From contig CANCYR010000014.1 in NCBI GenBank assembly GCA_947382355.1, positions 1 to 64,000 of the forward strand: a DNA stretch of 64,000 nt, read 5' to 3'. Under the pieces are notes generated by a model that saw only the letters and a program-made list of their open reading frames with translations, did not search any database and was not told the origin of the DNA. A program made the translations under genes and the position numbers. Below, one piece after another: positions 50,732-60,137 of the stretch. The stretch is from an uncultured Lachnospiraceae bacterium (GTDB lineage: Bacteria > Bacillota > Clostridia > Lachnospirales > Lachnospiraceae). How positions within the stretch are numbered: the stretch's first letter is position 1; every line of letters starts with the position of its first letter.

Positions 50732-52078
50732 ATGAGAGAAAAGTATGAATCACTGGCTTTGGCAGATTTGAAGGAAATTGCAAAAAGCCGGGGAATCAAG
50801 GGGATTTCCGGAATGAAGAAGGCGGATGTTGTGGAGGCAATGCTGGCGGAGGATGAAAGGGAGAAGGAAGCGGAAAAAGGAAAAGCCGTGGAAAAGCAGC
50901 CGGAGAAGGCGCCGGCTAAAAGCAGTTCCGACGCTGTGAATACGGATTTGGACAGCGGTATTACGGTAAAGGGAATTTTAGAGGTTATGCCGGACGGCTT
51001 TGGCTTCATCCGGTCGGCAAATTATCTTCCGGGAGACAGCGATGTATATGTGGCTCCAAGCCAGATACGCAGATTCGGCATGAAAACAGGAGATATTATT
51101 GAAGGAAATACAAGGATAAAGACCCAGGCGGAGAAGTTCAGCGCTCTTTTGTATGTAAAGTCTATTAATGATTATCATCCTTCCGTAATAGAGAAAAGAC
51201 ACAATTTTGAGGATATGACACCGATTTTTCCCAATGAGCGCTTAAAGCTGGAAAGACCGGGAGCTTCTGTGGCCATGCGTATTGTGGATTTAATCAGTCC
51301 TGTAGGAAAGGGACAGCGCGGTATGATTGTATCGCCGCCGAAAGCAGGAAAGACCACTTTGTTAAAGGAGGTGGCAAAGTCTATTAAGGCAAACAATCCC
51401 AATATGCACATGATTATTCTTTTAATTGATGAACGTCCCGAGGAAGTAACGGATATCAGGGAAGCCATTGAAGGACCTAATGTGGAAGTGATTTATTCTA
51501 CCTTTGACGAATTGCCGGAGCATCATAAAAGAGTATCGGAAATGGTAATTGAACGGGCAAAACGTCTTGTAGAGCATAATAAGGATGTTATGATTCTCTT
51601 GGACAGCATCACTCGTCTGACAAGAGCTTATAATCAGGTGGTTCCGCCAAGCGGCAGGACGCTTTCCGGCGGTCTTGACCCTTCTGCGCTTCATATGCCG
51701 AAACGGATTTTCGGTGCGGCAAGGAATATGAGAGAGGGCGGCAGCCTGACCATTCTGGCAACGGCGCTGGTAGATACCGGTTCCAAGATGGATGATGTAG
51801 TATATGAAGAGTTTAAGGGAACCGGCAATATGGAACTGGTTCTGGACAGAAAGCTTTCTGAAAAGCGGGTATTTCCGGCTCTTGACATCCCCAAATCCGG
51901 TACAAGAAGAGAAGACCTTTTGCTGATGCCGGAAGAAATGGAAGCCGTGAATATTATGCGAAAAGCTTTAAACGGCATGAAATCCGATGAGGCGGTGGAA
52001 AAGATTCTGGATATGTTTGTTCGGACAAGGAACAATGGCGAACTGGTGCAGATGGTAAAAAAAATAAAATTTATTTAA
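50732..52078 (+). CDS. rho: Transcription termination factor Rho
   Basis: 448 residues. Rho N-terminal helical domain (1-42: 'LADLKEIAKSRGIKGISGMK'), a short charged linker, cold-shock RNA-binding domain ('LEVMPDGFGFIRSANYLPGD', split by the FGFIR RNP motif), and the RecA-like motor with 'SPPKAGKTTLLKE' and 'LLIDERPEEVTD'. The insert after the N-domain is only about 40 residues, shorter than in Actinobacteria. GGAGAGGAGAAAG precedes the ATG. It heads the conserved rho-rpmE-DUF1385-prmC-prfA order. Confidence 0.97.
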   Translation: MREKYESLALADLKEIAKSRGIKGISGMKKADVVEAMLAEDEREKEAEKGKAVEKQPEKAPAKSSSDAVNTDLDSGITVKGILEVMPDGFGFIRSANYLPGDSDVYVAPSQIRRFGMKTGDIIEGNTRIKTQAEKFSALLYVKSINDYHPSVIEKRHNFEDMTPIFPNERLKLERPGASVAMRIVDLISPVGKGQRGMIVSPPKAGKTTLLKEVAKSIKANNPNMHMIILLIDERPEEVTDIREAIEGPNVEVIYSTFDELPEHHKRVSEMVIERAKRLVEHNKDVMILLDSITRLTRAYNQVVPPSGRTLSGGLDPSALHMPKRIFGAARNMREGGSLTILATALVDTGSKMDDVVYEEFKGTGNMELVLDRKLSEKRVFPALDIPKSGTRREDLLLMPEEMEAVNIMRKALNGMKSDEAVEKILDMFVRTRNNGELVQMVKKIKFI

Positions 52079-52091
52079 TAAAAATTAGCTA

Positions 52092-52120
52092 TTGCACAAC
52101 CGGAAAAGCTATGATATACT
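52092..52120 (+). promoter_or_regulatory. rpmE promoter
   Basis: TTGCAC (52092-52097), 17 bp, TATACT (52115-52120), giving a leader of about 90 nt. Confidence 0.72.
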
Positions 52121-52150
52121 AAGAAAGCTGTTTATGTAAAACGAAGAAAG

Positions 52151-52196
52151 AGCTTCATTGTAAATCGGTGTGGATAGGGATTTACAGCTGGAAGCT
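52151..52196 (+). promoter_or_regulatory. Structured rpmE leader, possible L31 autoregulatory RNA
   Basis: AGCTTC (52151-52156) pairs with GAAGCT (52191-52196), and TGTAAATC (52159-52166) with GATTTACA (52179-52186), giving one stem with an internal loop and a 12-base loop. It ends about 10 bp before the ribosome site. L31 leaders binding the protein itself are a known class; whether this is one needs a covariance search. Confidence 0.5.
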
Positions 52197-52216
52197 GGCA
52201 TAGAGAGGTGAAAGAA

Positions 52217-52423
52217 ATGAAAGAAGGAATCCATCCAGAGTATTATCAAGCAACTGTAACCTGCAACTGTGGCAACACATTTGTAACCGGTTCTACAAAG
52301 GAAGATATTCACGTTGAAATCTGTTCAAAATGTCATCCATTCTACACAGGTCAACAGAAGTCTGCCAGAGCTGACGGTCGTATTGATAAGTTCAATAAAA
52401 AATACGGTGTTACAAGCAAATAG
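52217..52423 (+). CDS. rpmE: 50S ribosomal protein L31 (zinc-binding form)
   Basis: 68 residues. '[20 protein letters not shown]' is the classic start, so ATG 52217 is preferred to the GTG at 52208. CxC ('CNCG') and CxxC ('[10 protein letters not shown]') make the zinc-binding C+ form, which is replaced by a zinc-free copy under zinc starvation in many bacteria. Confidence 0.97.
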   Translation: MKEGIHPEYYQATVTCNCGNTFVTGSTKEDIHVEICSKCHPFYTGQQKSARADGRIDKFNKKYGVTSK

Positions 52424-52435
52424 TTTGATTTTAAG

Positions 52436-52467
52436 AAGGTTGAGGCTTTTGTCTCAACCTTATTTTT
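52436..52467 (+). terminator. Terminator after rpmE
   Basis: AAGGTTGAG (52436-52444) pairs with CTCAACCTT (52453-52461), then ATTTTT. Confidence 0.9.
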
Positions 52468-52520
52468 CGTAGTGTAAGAGTTTGGGCATATAGGGGAACC
52501 ATAGAAAGGTTTAAATATTT

Positions 52521-53543
52521 ATGAGCGAAAAAAAGAACACAAGATATTCCGGAATCGGCGGTCAGGCGGTATTAGAAGGCGTCATGATGAAGAACAAAGA
52601 GAAATATGCTGTGGCAGTGAGGAAGCCTGACGGAAAGATTGAGGTGAAGGTGGAAGAGCATAAGGGATTCGGAGAGGGAGCCGGATGGAAGAAGCTTCCC
52701 TTTATCAGAGGGGTCTTTAATTTCATAGATTCTTTAATGCTTGGAACAAAGTGCCTGACCTACTCCGCTTCTTTTTATGAAGAAGAGGAAGATGTGAAGG
52801 AAGAGTCAAAATTTGATAAGGCTATGTATAAAGTATTTGGCGGCAGGGCGGAGGATGTTGTAATGGGAGCCACCGTATGCTTTTCCGTTATTATGGCAGT
52901 GCTGATTTTCATGGTGCTTCCTTATTTTCTTACGGAGCTGTTAGGGAGAGTGGTAGTAAACGGTACGCTGCTTGCCTTGTTTGAAGCCATTATACGGGTA
53001 CTTATCTTCCTTTTGTATGTAGTGCTGATTTCTCTTATGAAGGATATTCAGAGAGTTTATATGTACCACGGGGCAGAGCATAAATGCATCAACTGTGTGG
53101 AACGGGGCAGGGAATTGAATGTGGAAAATGTGATGAAAAGCTCCAGACAGCATAAACGCTGCGGCACCAGCTTTTTATTGTTTGTGATTGTAGTCAGCGC
53201 CGTGTTGTTTTTCTTTATCCGGGTGGATAATATGGCTCTGAAGCTGCTGCTCCGTCTTTTGCTTTTGCCGGTCATAGCAGGAATTTCCTATGAACTGATT
53301 CGCCTGGCAGGAAAATATGACAATGCGGTTACCGCCATTTTCTCATATCCGGGCATGCTTTTACAGAAGCTGACTACCAAAGAGCCGGATGAGCAGATGG
53401 TGGAGGTTGCCATTGCTTCCGTGGAAGCGGTCTTTGACTGGAAGGCATACTTTAAGGAGGCTTTCGATTATGATGTGGACAGCGCGGAGGAAGTCAGGGA
53501 AGCCTTGAAGGAAGCTGATGAGCAGGAGGCGGAAAAGGAGTAA
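52521..53543 (+). CDS. DUF1385 family membrane protein (YqhQ-like)
   Basis: 340 residues. 'GIGGQAVLEGVMMKNKEKYA' at the start and 'HGAEHKCINCVERGRELNVE' in the middle are diagnostic of DUF1385. Four or so membrane helices (about 115-250). It almost always lies between rpmE and prmC in Firmicutes; its function is unknown. The acidic tail ('EEVREALKEADEQEAEKE') is normal. It ends 3 bp before prmC. Confidence 0.92.
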   Translation: MSEKKNTRYSGIGGQAVLEGVMMKNKEKYAVAVRKPDGKIEVKVEEHKGFGEGAGWKKLPFIRGVFNFIDSLMLGTKCLTYSASFYEEEEDVKEESKFDKAMYKVFGGRAEDVVMGATVCFSVIMAVLIFMVLPYFLTELLGRVVVNGTLLALFEAIIRVLIFLLYVVLISLMKDIQRVYMYHGAEHKCINCVERGRELNVENVMKSSRQHKRCGTSFLLFVIVVSAVLFFFIRVDNMALKLLLRLLLLPVIAGISYELIRLAGKYDNAVTAIFSYPGMLLQKLTTKEPDEQMVEVAIASVEAVFDWKAYFKEAFDYDVDSAEEVREALKEADEQEAEKE

Positions 53544-53546
53544 TCC

Positions 53547-54416
53547 ATGACCTATAAGGAACTGTATGAAATGGGAAGAGCCGCACTGGAGCAGGCTGGA
53601 ATAGAAGAGGCTGTTTTGGATGCAAGGCTCCTGCTGGAATATGTGTGCGGCACAGATAGAAATTATTTGTTTGCCCATGGAGACGAGACTGTAAGTGATA
53701 GCTGGGAAGAACATTATGTAAACTATATTAACAAAAGAGCAGAACATATACCTCTGCAGCATATTACAGGCAGTCAGGAGTTTATGGGACTTTCCTTTTT
53801 TGTAAATGATAAGGTGCTGATACCAAGGCAGGATACGGAGCTTTTGGTGGAGGAAGTCATGCTTTATCTCCATGACGGCATGAGCATTCTGGATGTCTGC
53901 ACAGGCTCCGGCTGTATTCTGTTAAGTCTTTTGCATTATTCCAATGACTGTAAAGGCTTAGGATTGGATATTTCCGGAGAAGCGCTTTTGGTGGCGGAGC
54001 GGAATAAAAACAATCTGGGGCTCTTGGCAGAGTTTTTGGAAAGCAATCTGTTTTCTGCACTGGAAACGGATGAAGTCCCGGAAAAATGGGGAAAATTTGA
54101 TATTATCGTAAGCAACCCTCCGTATATAGAGACGGAAGTAGTGGGAACCCTGGCAGCAGAGGTAAAAGACCATGAGCCCATGATTGCTTTGGATGGGGGA
54201 AAAGACGGGCTGGATTTTTACAGGAAAATAGCAAAAGAAGCCGGGGCATATTTAAACAGGGGCGGCATGCTGTTTTTGGAAATCGGTTATAATCAGGGAG
54301 AAGCGGTAACGGGGCTTTTAAAGGAGTCCGGATTTAGGGATGTACAGTTAAAAAAGGACTATGCAGGTCTTGACAGGATAGTTTTTGGAACTTATTTGGA
54401 GGAGAAACATGTTTGA
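53547..54416 (+). CDS. prmC: Release-factor glutamine methyltransferase
   Basis: 289 residues. N-terminal helical substrate domain, then a class I methyltransferase with '[15 protein letters not shown]' and the catalytic 'SNPPYIET'. It methylates the Gln of the GGQ loop of RF1 and RF2, and its substrate gene prfA overlaps its end by 8 bp. GGCGGAAAAGGAG precedes the start. Confidence 0.95.
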   Translation: MTYKELYEMGRAALEQAGIEEAVLDARLLLEYVCGTDRNYLFAHGDETVSDSWEEHYVNYINKRAEHIPLQHITGSQEFMGLSFFVNDKVLIPRQDTELLVEEVMLYLHDGMSILDVCTGSGCILLSLLHYSNDCKGLGLDISGEALLVAERNKNNLGLLAEFLESNLFSALETDEVPEKWGKFDIIVSNPPYIETEVVGTLAAEVKDHEPMIALDGGKDGLDFYRKIAKEAGAYLNRGGMLFLEIGYNQGEAVTGLLKESGFRDVQLKKDYAGLDRIVFGTYLEEKHV

Positions 54417-55485
54417 CAGGTTAGAAGATTTATTGATTCGATTTGAAGAGCTGATGGGAGAGCTGAATGAGCCGGATGTGGCTAACAATCAGGAGAGATT
54501 CCGTAAGCTTATGAAGGAGCAGAGTGATTTGACTCCTATTGTAGAGGCATATAAGGAGTACAAAAAGTGCAAAGGGGATATTGAAGATTCCCTTTCCATG
54601 TTAGAGGAAGAGTCCGATGAAGACATGCGGGAGATGTTAAAGGACGAATTGAATGAAGCAAAGAAGCGGGTGGAGGAGTTAGAGCAGGAATTAAAAATCC
54701 TTCTTCTTCCAAAAGACCCTAATGATGATAAAAATGTTATCGTGGAAATCCGTGCCGGTGCAGGCGGGGATGAGGCAGCTTTATTTGCGGCGGAAATGTA
54801 TCGTCTGTATGTGCATTATGCGGAAAAGCAGCGGTGGAAGGTGGAAACCATGAACGTGGACGAAATCGGCATCGGAGGCATGAAGGAAGTAAACTTTATG
54901 ATTTCCGGAAACGGTGCCTATTCCAAACTGAAATATGAAAGCGGCGTTCATCGGGTGCAGAGGGTGCCGGAAACAGAAAGCGGCGGGCGCATTCATACTT
55001 CCACCATTACAGTTGCGGTTATGCCAGAGGTGGAGGATGTGGATGTTGTCATTGATGATAAGGATATCCGTATTGACGTTATGCGTGCTTCCGGAAACGG
55101 GGGTCAGTGTGTCAATACAACGGATTCCGCAGTGCGCCTTACTCATTATCCCACAGGAATCGTCGTGTACAGCCAGACAGAAAAATCTCAGCTTCAAAAT
55201 AAGGCAAAGGCGTTTGCCCTGCTTCGAGCAAAGCTTTATGATATCGAGCAGCAAAAGCAACATGATGCGGAGGCGGAGCTGAGAAGAAGCCAGATTGGTA
55301 CGGGAGACCGTTCGGAGAAGATTCGTACTTATAATTTCCCCCAGGGGCGGGTGACGGACCATAGGATTAAGCTTACGCTTTATAAGATTGATTCTATTAT
55401 GAACGGGGATATTGATGAGCTGTTAGACAGCCTGATTGCGGCGGACCAGGCGGCGAAGCTGAGCCGTATGCAAAACGAAGGCTAG
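54409..55485 (+). CDS. prfA: Peptide chain release factor 1
   Basis: 358 residues from ATG 54409 (GGAGGAGAAAC upstream); an earlier in-frame start at 54385 lies in prmC and is not needed. '[20 protein letters not shown]' carries the catalytic GGQ that triggers peptide release. Recognises UAA and UAG. Last gene of the conserved block; the region to the right is accessory. Confidence 0.97.
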   Translation: MFDRLEDLLIRFEELMGELNEPDVANNQERFRKLMKEQSDLTPIVEAYKEYKKCKGDIEDSLSMLEEESDEDMREMLKDELNEAKKRVEELEQELKILLLPKDPNDDKNVIVEIRAGAGGDEAALFAAEMYRLYVHYAEKQRWKVETMNVDEIGIGGMKEVNFMISGNGAYSKLKYESGVHRVQRVPETESGGRIHTSTITVAVMPEVEDVDVVIDDKDIRIDVMRASGNGGQCVNTTDSAVRLTHYPTGIVVYSQTEKSQLQNKAKAFALLRAKLYDIEQQKQHDAEAELRRSQIGTGDRSEKIRTYNFPQGRVTDHRIKLTLYKIDSIMNGDIDELLDSLIAADQAAKLSRMQNEG

Positions 55486-55518
55486 GATTTTTGATTTTAC
55501 TGAAGTTTTGATGCACTG

Positions 55519-55543
55519 TACACCCCTGTTTGGGTGGTTTTAA
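55519..55543 (+). terminator. Terminator after prfA
   Basis: CACCC (55521-55525) pairs with GGGTG (55532-55536), followed by GTTTT. It marks the end of the conserved operon and the start of the accessory region. Confidence 0.6.
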
Positions 55544-55568
55544 TTATGTATAGCTCCTATAGTGAAAA

Positions 55569-56000
55569 GTGTGGCATTTAGGTGTTAATGAAAATGTAAG
55601 AATAAATTGGGATAAGTATGATTTGGTATCTGTAGATGGTATAATTGTCGAAGTCAAGTCATCGGGGGATATTCAAAGTTGGGAACAGGAGAAGTTATTG
55701 TCTTTGAGCTTTGAAATTCAACCCGCTTTTGATTGGGATAGTTCTTTCAACACATATGCAGAAAGGATGACTCGTCAGTCCGAAATTTATGTGTTTTGTG
55801 TTCACAAGCATACAGGCCAAGATACTACTAATCCATTAGATATTGCCCAATGAGATTTCTAGCTTTTACCAACAAAAGTTTTGAATGAGAAGGCAGGTGA
55901 GCAGAAGCGAACTTTGTTATCTTCATTGTTTAAAATGGGTGCAGAAAAGTGTGAGTTCAATAAGCTGCGAAAAAGGATTGTTGAGTTAGCCAGAGAATAG
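55569..56000 (+). pseudogene. Remnant of a PD-(D/E)xK-like protein with two in-frame stops
   Basis: The frame begins without a ribosome site, directly after a stop, and reads 'YDLVSVDGIIVEVKSSGD', a D...ExK nuclease-core pattern, followed by 'IYVFCVHKHTGQD'. At 55851 the frame meets TGA, and after two codons TAG, then continues in the same frame with normal protein sequence ('PTKVLNEKAGEQKRTLLSSL') to a stop at 56000. TGA probably replaces a Trp and TAG a Tyr. The gene is thus 5'-truncated and has two nonsense mutations. Family name not known. Confidence 0.7.
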
Positions 56001-56054
56001 ATTTTAGATAATGAAGATAACGATACGTCATAATTTGCTAATCAGGAGAGTTGT

Positions 56055-56489
56055 ATGCGAGAGATTACTATTGAATGGTCATATCCTATGGATATAAATA
56101 ACATTCTTGATGATGAAAGAATGTCTGATATTGGCCTATATTACATAACACGAAATTTTGGTGGACATATTTCCGATTTATATATTGGTAAGACAATATA
56201 CAGTTATAAAAGCAGATTGGAAAGCCATTGGTGGTACTGGCTTGATAATTATCGGGGAAAGAAGTTTGTGCGGCTTGGTACAATAGTCAAGCCACAGAAC
56301 ATTTCTGATGATGAAATGAAACAGCTTATTAATGATGCTGAAGCTACGTTGATTTTTTGCTTAAGAGACCAATTAATTCATAATACAATGTGTACTGTTT
56401 CATGCAATTCATCACAGCGGTTAAAAATCACGAGTATTGGCAGGCGAGGAAATATACCTGCAGAAATATTTATTTCTGATGAAGAATAG
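56055..56489 (+). CDS. GIY-YIG-like protein
   Basis: 144 residues; AGGAGAGTTG lies before the ATG. 'DIGLYYITRNFGG' followed by 'SDLYIGKTIYSYKSRLESH' resembles the GLY-YI..YIGKT strands of GIY-YIG nucleases, with a later Glu ('DAEATLIFCLRDQLIHNT') and Asn where the family has its metal-binding Glu and Asn. It is a stand-alone domain with no DNA-binding part, and the region has no obvious partner. A nuclease or a catalytically modified relative are both possible. Confidence 0.6.
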   Translation: MREITIEWSYPMDINNILDDERMSDIGLYYITRNFGGHISDLYIGKTIYSYKSRLESHWWYWLDNYRGKKFVRLGTIVKPQNISDDEMKQLINDAEATLIFCLRDQLIHNTMCTVSCNSSQRLKITSIGRRGNIPAEIFISDEE

Positions 56490-56533
56490 ATTGAGGTGAT
56501 GGATTATGCGAGACTGCAATTTTCAATTGAAAT

Positions 56534-56800
56534 ATGCTAATGAAATATGGAACAAAAAATATTCGACAGAGATTATATACCAATCATTTAATGGGGAATA
56601 AATTATCTGCCAGATTGAAAAAATATTTGGTAGATGATGAAAATCTTCCAGCTATTGTTGAGTATTCTGATGCGAAGCAGTATATAAAAGATAATTGCTG
56701 TTTTCAATTTATTCTGGTTGAAGATAATAATGAGCGAGGTCATATTGAAGGTCTGTTAGGATTTTTGACCGAGGCACGATATATGAAAATGGAACATTGA
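56534..56800 (+). pseudogene. N-terminally lost GIY-YIG-type fragment
   Basis: 88 residues in a frame with no good start. 'KNIRQRLYTNHLMGNKLSAR' and 'VEDNNERGHIEGLLGFLTEA' look like the second half of a GIY-YIG-type protein. A different frame (56506-56601, 31 residues, with TTGAGGTGATGG upstream) precedes it and overlaps its start, so a frameshift may have split the original gene. Terminator-like hairpin follows at 56808. Confidence 0.4.
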
Positions 56801-56807
56801 GTATGGT

Positions 56808-56836
56808 AAAAGTCCTGTTGTGATGCAGGGCTTTTT
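56808..56836 (+). terminator. Terminator
   Basis: AAAGTCCTG pairs with CAGGGCTTT around a TTGTGATG loop and is followed by TTTTT. Confidence 0.75.
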
Positions 56837-56865
56837 ATTGCTGATACAATAAAGTGGTTCTTTAG

Positions 56866-56964
56866 AGCCAGCCCGTGACTGCAGTATGGAAGGTGAACTA
56901 TTCAGAGCTTCTTTAGAGGCAGGCAGCGAATAGCGGATTATAGCCGCAGAGCAAGTCACTGGCT
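56866..56964. repeat. Imperfect inverted and direct repeats in a gene-free stretch
   Basis: AGCCAG (56866-56871) and CTGGCT (56959-56964) bracket the region, with GTGACTGC near the left and GCAAGTCAC near the right. 'TTCTTTAGAG-x-CAG' occurs twice (56859 and 56909). No gene is visible between 56837 and 57115, though a TATAAT-like box occurs at about 57069. Confidence 0.35.
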
Positions 56965-57115
56965 AAGCCGGTAGTAATGATTATATTGAGTTTAAGGGAT
57001 GAGTTTTTGGGAAAGGTAAGGATAATATGGACATCAAACAAATACTATTGTAAAATTGTTTAGGGTATAATATAATGAATTATATAAACTGGAATTTGCA
57101 GATAGGAGGAAAAAT

Positions 57116-57629
57116 ATGGTTATGCGATTGTAGGATATTTTGATAAAGAAACGGACGAGAAAATACAAGGATTATGGCAGTATTTGATGATAAATGGTGT
57201 AGATGATTATTTATATAATTTTGAAAATAATCCTCATATTAAATTTGCTATATATGAAGATTTTGGAGAGATTAATATATTAGATGAAATTAGAAATATT
57301 GCTAAACAAATAAAACCAATAGATATTATTTTTAAGTCATATAGTTTTTATCCAAATAAGTGGTCTTTTTAAATATAGATATGGCTGTTAGTATGAAACT
57401 ATTAAGAGTGCAAGCACATAAAAGAGAAAAATGCGATAAGTTTTCTGAGTCATTACCTATCGACTTTTTTCACATAGGAAAATGGAAGCCTGATTGCCAA
57501 TTAACAAGAGAAATTGATGAAAAGAAATCATTGAACGTAGTTAATTTATTGCGTGAAAGAAGATTGCCTTTTAAAGGAAAATTAGAGAGAATTGGTTTGA
57601 TTAAGTTTTGTTCAGCAAAAAGGTTGTGA
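57116..57629 (+). pseudogene. 2H phosphoesterase (2'-5' RNA ligase-like), frameshifted twice
   Basis: TAGGAGGAAAAAT precedes an ATG at 57116, but the family frame 'YAIVGYFDKETDEKIQGLWQ' lies one base off, consistent with loss of one G after the start. The 'PHIKFAIYED' motif is the first 2H-type site. At about 57366 the frame stops after 'FYPNKWSF' and continues one frame over as 'FLNIDMAVSMKLLRVQAHKR', which fits loss of one T in a T-run. The second site is 'WKPDCQLTREI' with Cys where the second His is expected. Frameshifts and the changed site make a working enzyme unlikely. Confidence 0.65.
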
Positions 57630-57726
57630 ATTTTCATTGTGAATTTTTATATTGATTAAGTCTTGAAATATTCTTTTAGAGAGTGTATTTTTGAAGAATT
57701 ACAAAGTGAAAGAGAAGGTGTCATAT

Positions 57727-58680
57727 ATGGCTAGAGTAGAGTTTGCATATAGTTTGGAGATAAATGATATAGTAGATGCTATGGAAGCGAATGAATTATG
57801 GATAGAGGGTATTTTAAATGACAAAAGAGCGTTTGAATGTATAGATGAAAATTGTGAGGCAAAAATTACATGCAAAAATATGGACACTTTTGCATATGAT
57901 AGAAAAGTGATTCCTCACTTTATCATGGCTAATCGGGAAAATATGCATAGTGCTTCGTGTGAATTATATAAGGAGTATGTGAAAAAGGAAAGTATAAGAG
58001 GAAAAAGTAAAAATGAAAGGAAAACATATAACATAGGAAGAAATGTGTGTTTTCATATGGAACGACCAGAAAATCATAGGATTATTAAGCATACATTTTC
58101 TGGCGAAGGAAGCAAAAATGAACAAGATATTAAAAGAAAAATGAAAAGAACCAGTGAAAGAAGAAAAAATCGCAATTCTAATTATTATTGGCTCAATTCA
58201 TTGATTGGATATTATATAGCTTCTTATAAGGAAGGGACAATTCATCAAAATACGGTTGATATTGATTTTGGAAAAAATAAAAAATACAACTATACATTGA
58301 ATAAGTTATTTAAACGAATTAAAAAAGAAATTGAGACGACAGATGCAGATAAGAGACATTATGTTTATTATGGAAAAGGAAAAGTTTTTTCTAGAAAGGA
58401 CGGAGGATATGACCTGGTCTTTTATGAACAATTTTTAGACTCTGATAAGAAAGTAAAATGTGTAATAAGTAAGAATTTGATAGAGAATTGTCAGTATGGA
58501 AGAATAAATAAAATAAATATATTAGAGACTGCAAAGGGAAAAGAGAGATTTATTTATGTTTTATCTTCTAAAAATATTAGTGAAACTTATGAGAAGATAT
58601 ATTTAAATGTTAATAATTTAGATTGCATTGCTATTTCGGAAATTGATTTAGATGCAATAGATGAAATAATTAAAGAGTGA
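57727..58680 (+). CDS. CoiA-like protein with a cysteine/histidine cluster
   Basis: 317 residues from ATG 57727 (GAGAAGGTG upstream). The N-terminal region 'FECIDENCEAKITCKN' with later 'IPHFIMANRENMHSASCELY' is a Cys/His pattern similar to the zinc-finger-like start of CoiA-type competence and DUF nuclease proteins. The middle is basic and charged (about 100-160), and the C-terminal 150 residues hold strand-rich sequence ('HYVYYGKGKVFSRKDGG'). The A+T content is clearly higher than in the chromosome to the left, suggesting transfer. No homologue can be named with certainty. Confidence 0.55.
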   Translation: MARVEFAYSLEINDIVDAMEANELWIEGILNDKRAFECIDENCEAKITCKNMDTFAYDRKVIPHFIMANRENMHSASCELYKEYVKKESIRGKSKNERKTYNIGRNVCFHMERPENHRIIKHTFSGEGSKNEQDIKRKMKRTSERRKNRNSNYYWLNSLIGYYIASYKEGTIHQNTVDIDFGKNKKYNYTLNKLFKRIKKEIETTDADKRHYVYYGKGKVFSRKDGGYDLVFYEQFLDSDKKVKCVISKNLIENCQYGRINKINILETAKGKERFIYVLSSKNISETYEKIYLNVNNLDCIAISEIDLDAIDEIIKE

Positions 58681-58812
58681 TACTGGTGCTGACAACAAGG
58701 TGGTGGATAAAGGAGTACTTTTATAGTAAAGAAAGTTTATCTTGTAAGAGTTTAGTGTCATGTTAACATTAAAGATAAAGAAGGTATTATATAAGATGGA
58801 AGTATACGATGA

Positions 58813-59302
58813 TGAATTTTTTCATTTCATTAAATTTATCTGCAGGAAGCAGCCGTTTCATGATGAGTAGGAAACCACAAAAATGTGCATTATCAATATT
58901 TTCGCTGCTGTCCCTTATCAGAAGTGCCTTTTCCCTTTTGTTGAGGGAGGCTTCTGCTCAAAAAGGCGGTTATAAATCCTGCTTATCTGGGCGCACACGT
59001 TGCGAATGATTGTCATGCTGTGCATATAACTTCCAAGGATGGAAGCCCCTTTGTTCATAGTCAGACCAAAGGTATGGGCAACGGCATCCTTAATGGGTTG
59101 CTCAGAAATAGAGTATAAAAATGAGATGTCGGATATGGTAAATAAATCGACGTATGCCCATAAAGGAATATCCTGCTGTAGCTCATTCACAAAGTGTTTC
59201 AGATAGGCTTCTGGGGGAGCCCGTGTGGAGCAGAAAATTTTTTGCCCGGGACTCATCGTTGATGGTGAGACTGCGGGAACGGAGGATTTCTAACTGTTCT
59301 TC
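58813..59302 (-). pseudogene. Abi_2-family abortive infection protein, decayed
   Basis: The order on the minus strand is: 'EEQLEILRSRSLTINDESRA' and 'KNFLL' (the N-terminal Abi_2 motif, 59302 down to about 59225), then a frame jump, then 'DIPLWAYVDLFTISDISFLY' and 'HSMTIIRNVCAQISRIYNRL' (the C-terminal RxxxxH-like motif region, down to 58918), then another frame jump into 'NAHFCGFLLIMKRLLPADKF'. The part that normally links the motifs is mostly missing. Abi_2 proteins (AbiD/AbiF) are phage defence RNases of the HEPN type; here the catalytic 'RNxCxH' has Gln for His. Clearly a dead gene. Confidence 0.7.
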
Positions 59303-59340
59303 TATTATTTAAAATCCGTATCGGCCATATTTTTACTTAT

Positions 59341-59388
59341 AAACAAAACGCCCTCAAGTGTGCGTGTGTTTCCACAGAGGCATGAGGG
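59341..59388 (-). terminator. Minus-strand terminator-like hairpin
   Basis: On the minus strand CCCTCA (59388-59383) pairs with TGAGGG (59356-59351), then CGTTTTGTTT. No intact minus-strand gene lies to its right for over 1 kb, so its gene may have been lost. Confidence 0.5.
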
Positions 59389-59515
59389 AGATGTTAAATA
59401 CATAATACTACAAAACAGAAAAATGTCAAGAAAGAAGGCGTTGTCTACAGCCTTGACAGGTAAAAATAATTCAGTCAAATAATTCGCACTAAATTATATA
59501 GAATTACTGCTTTTT

Positions 59516-59557
59516 CTCTGCGATAAAGTAAAATGAAAGAAGAACTTTATCGCAGAG
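59516..59557. repeat. 14-bp perfect inverted repeat
   Basis: CTCTGCGATAAAGT (59516-59529) and ACTTTATCGCAGAG (59544-59557) are perfect inverse copies around a 14-base loop. It lies in a gene-free stretch (59303-59808) and could be an end of a mobile element, a recombination site or an RNA hairpin. Nothing else was seen in the stretch. Confidence 0.5.
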
Positions 59558-59808
59558 GTATCACTATGATGAAATCGTTATAATATGATTAAGTTGTCCC
59601 CATCAGTATCTTGTCAGGTTATAAAATAAATTTACTTTTCAGAGCTGATATTAAAAGCACAAGATAAAAGATTCACAGCCGTATGTTAAAATGATACAGA
59701 AAACCACAAAAAGGTCTTCCCAACTAATGGTTGAATCTCTCCAATCCAACCGTTGGTTCGTGTGAAAAACATACAGTCAGATGTATCATTCAAGGCGAAA
59801 GGAGAAAA

Positions 59809-59949
59809 ATGATGAATCAGACAGAGACTGGAAAATTTATTGCCAAATGTCGTAAAGAGAAAAAGCTGACTCAAGCGCAGTTGGCAGAAAAACTGAACAT
59901 TACAGATAGGGCAGTATCTAAATGGGAAACAGGAGGTTTCCTCGGTTAA
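59809..59949 (+). pseudogene. XRE-family regulator cut off after its HTH
   Basis: AAAGGAGAAA precedes 'MMNQTETGKFIAKCRKEKKL', a typical XRE start. The HTH runs 'TQAQLAEKLNITDRAVSKWE' and normally continues with about 200 residues. Here the frame ends after 'TGGFLG'. Downstream (60030-60126) a frame with 'MLICIFGTMMDNRMTGYSIS' looks like a hydrophobic relic of the lost part. Confidence 0.65.
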
Positions 59950-60137
59950 AGATATTACATTAAAACTCACGCTTACAATATGCTTGAAAATAATATGGAT
60001 AAGGAATACAAATAGTCATTGTCTACATATGCTTTAAGGATGTGGATGATGCTAATTTGCATTTTCGGGACGATGATGGATAACCGCATGACAGGGTATA
60101 GCATCAGCAGAATCGAAAATGAATAGGGGGAATCCAA

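Noticed and set aside
55851-55862. TGA read as selenocysteine in the 55569 gene
   Set aside because: A TAG follows after two codons in the same frame and no SECIS-like hairpin was seen, so these are nonsense mutations.
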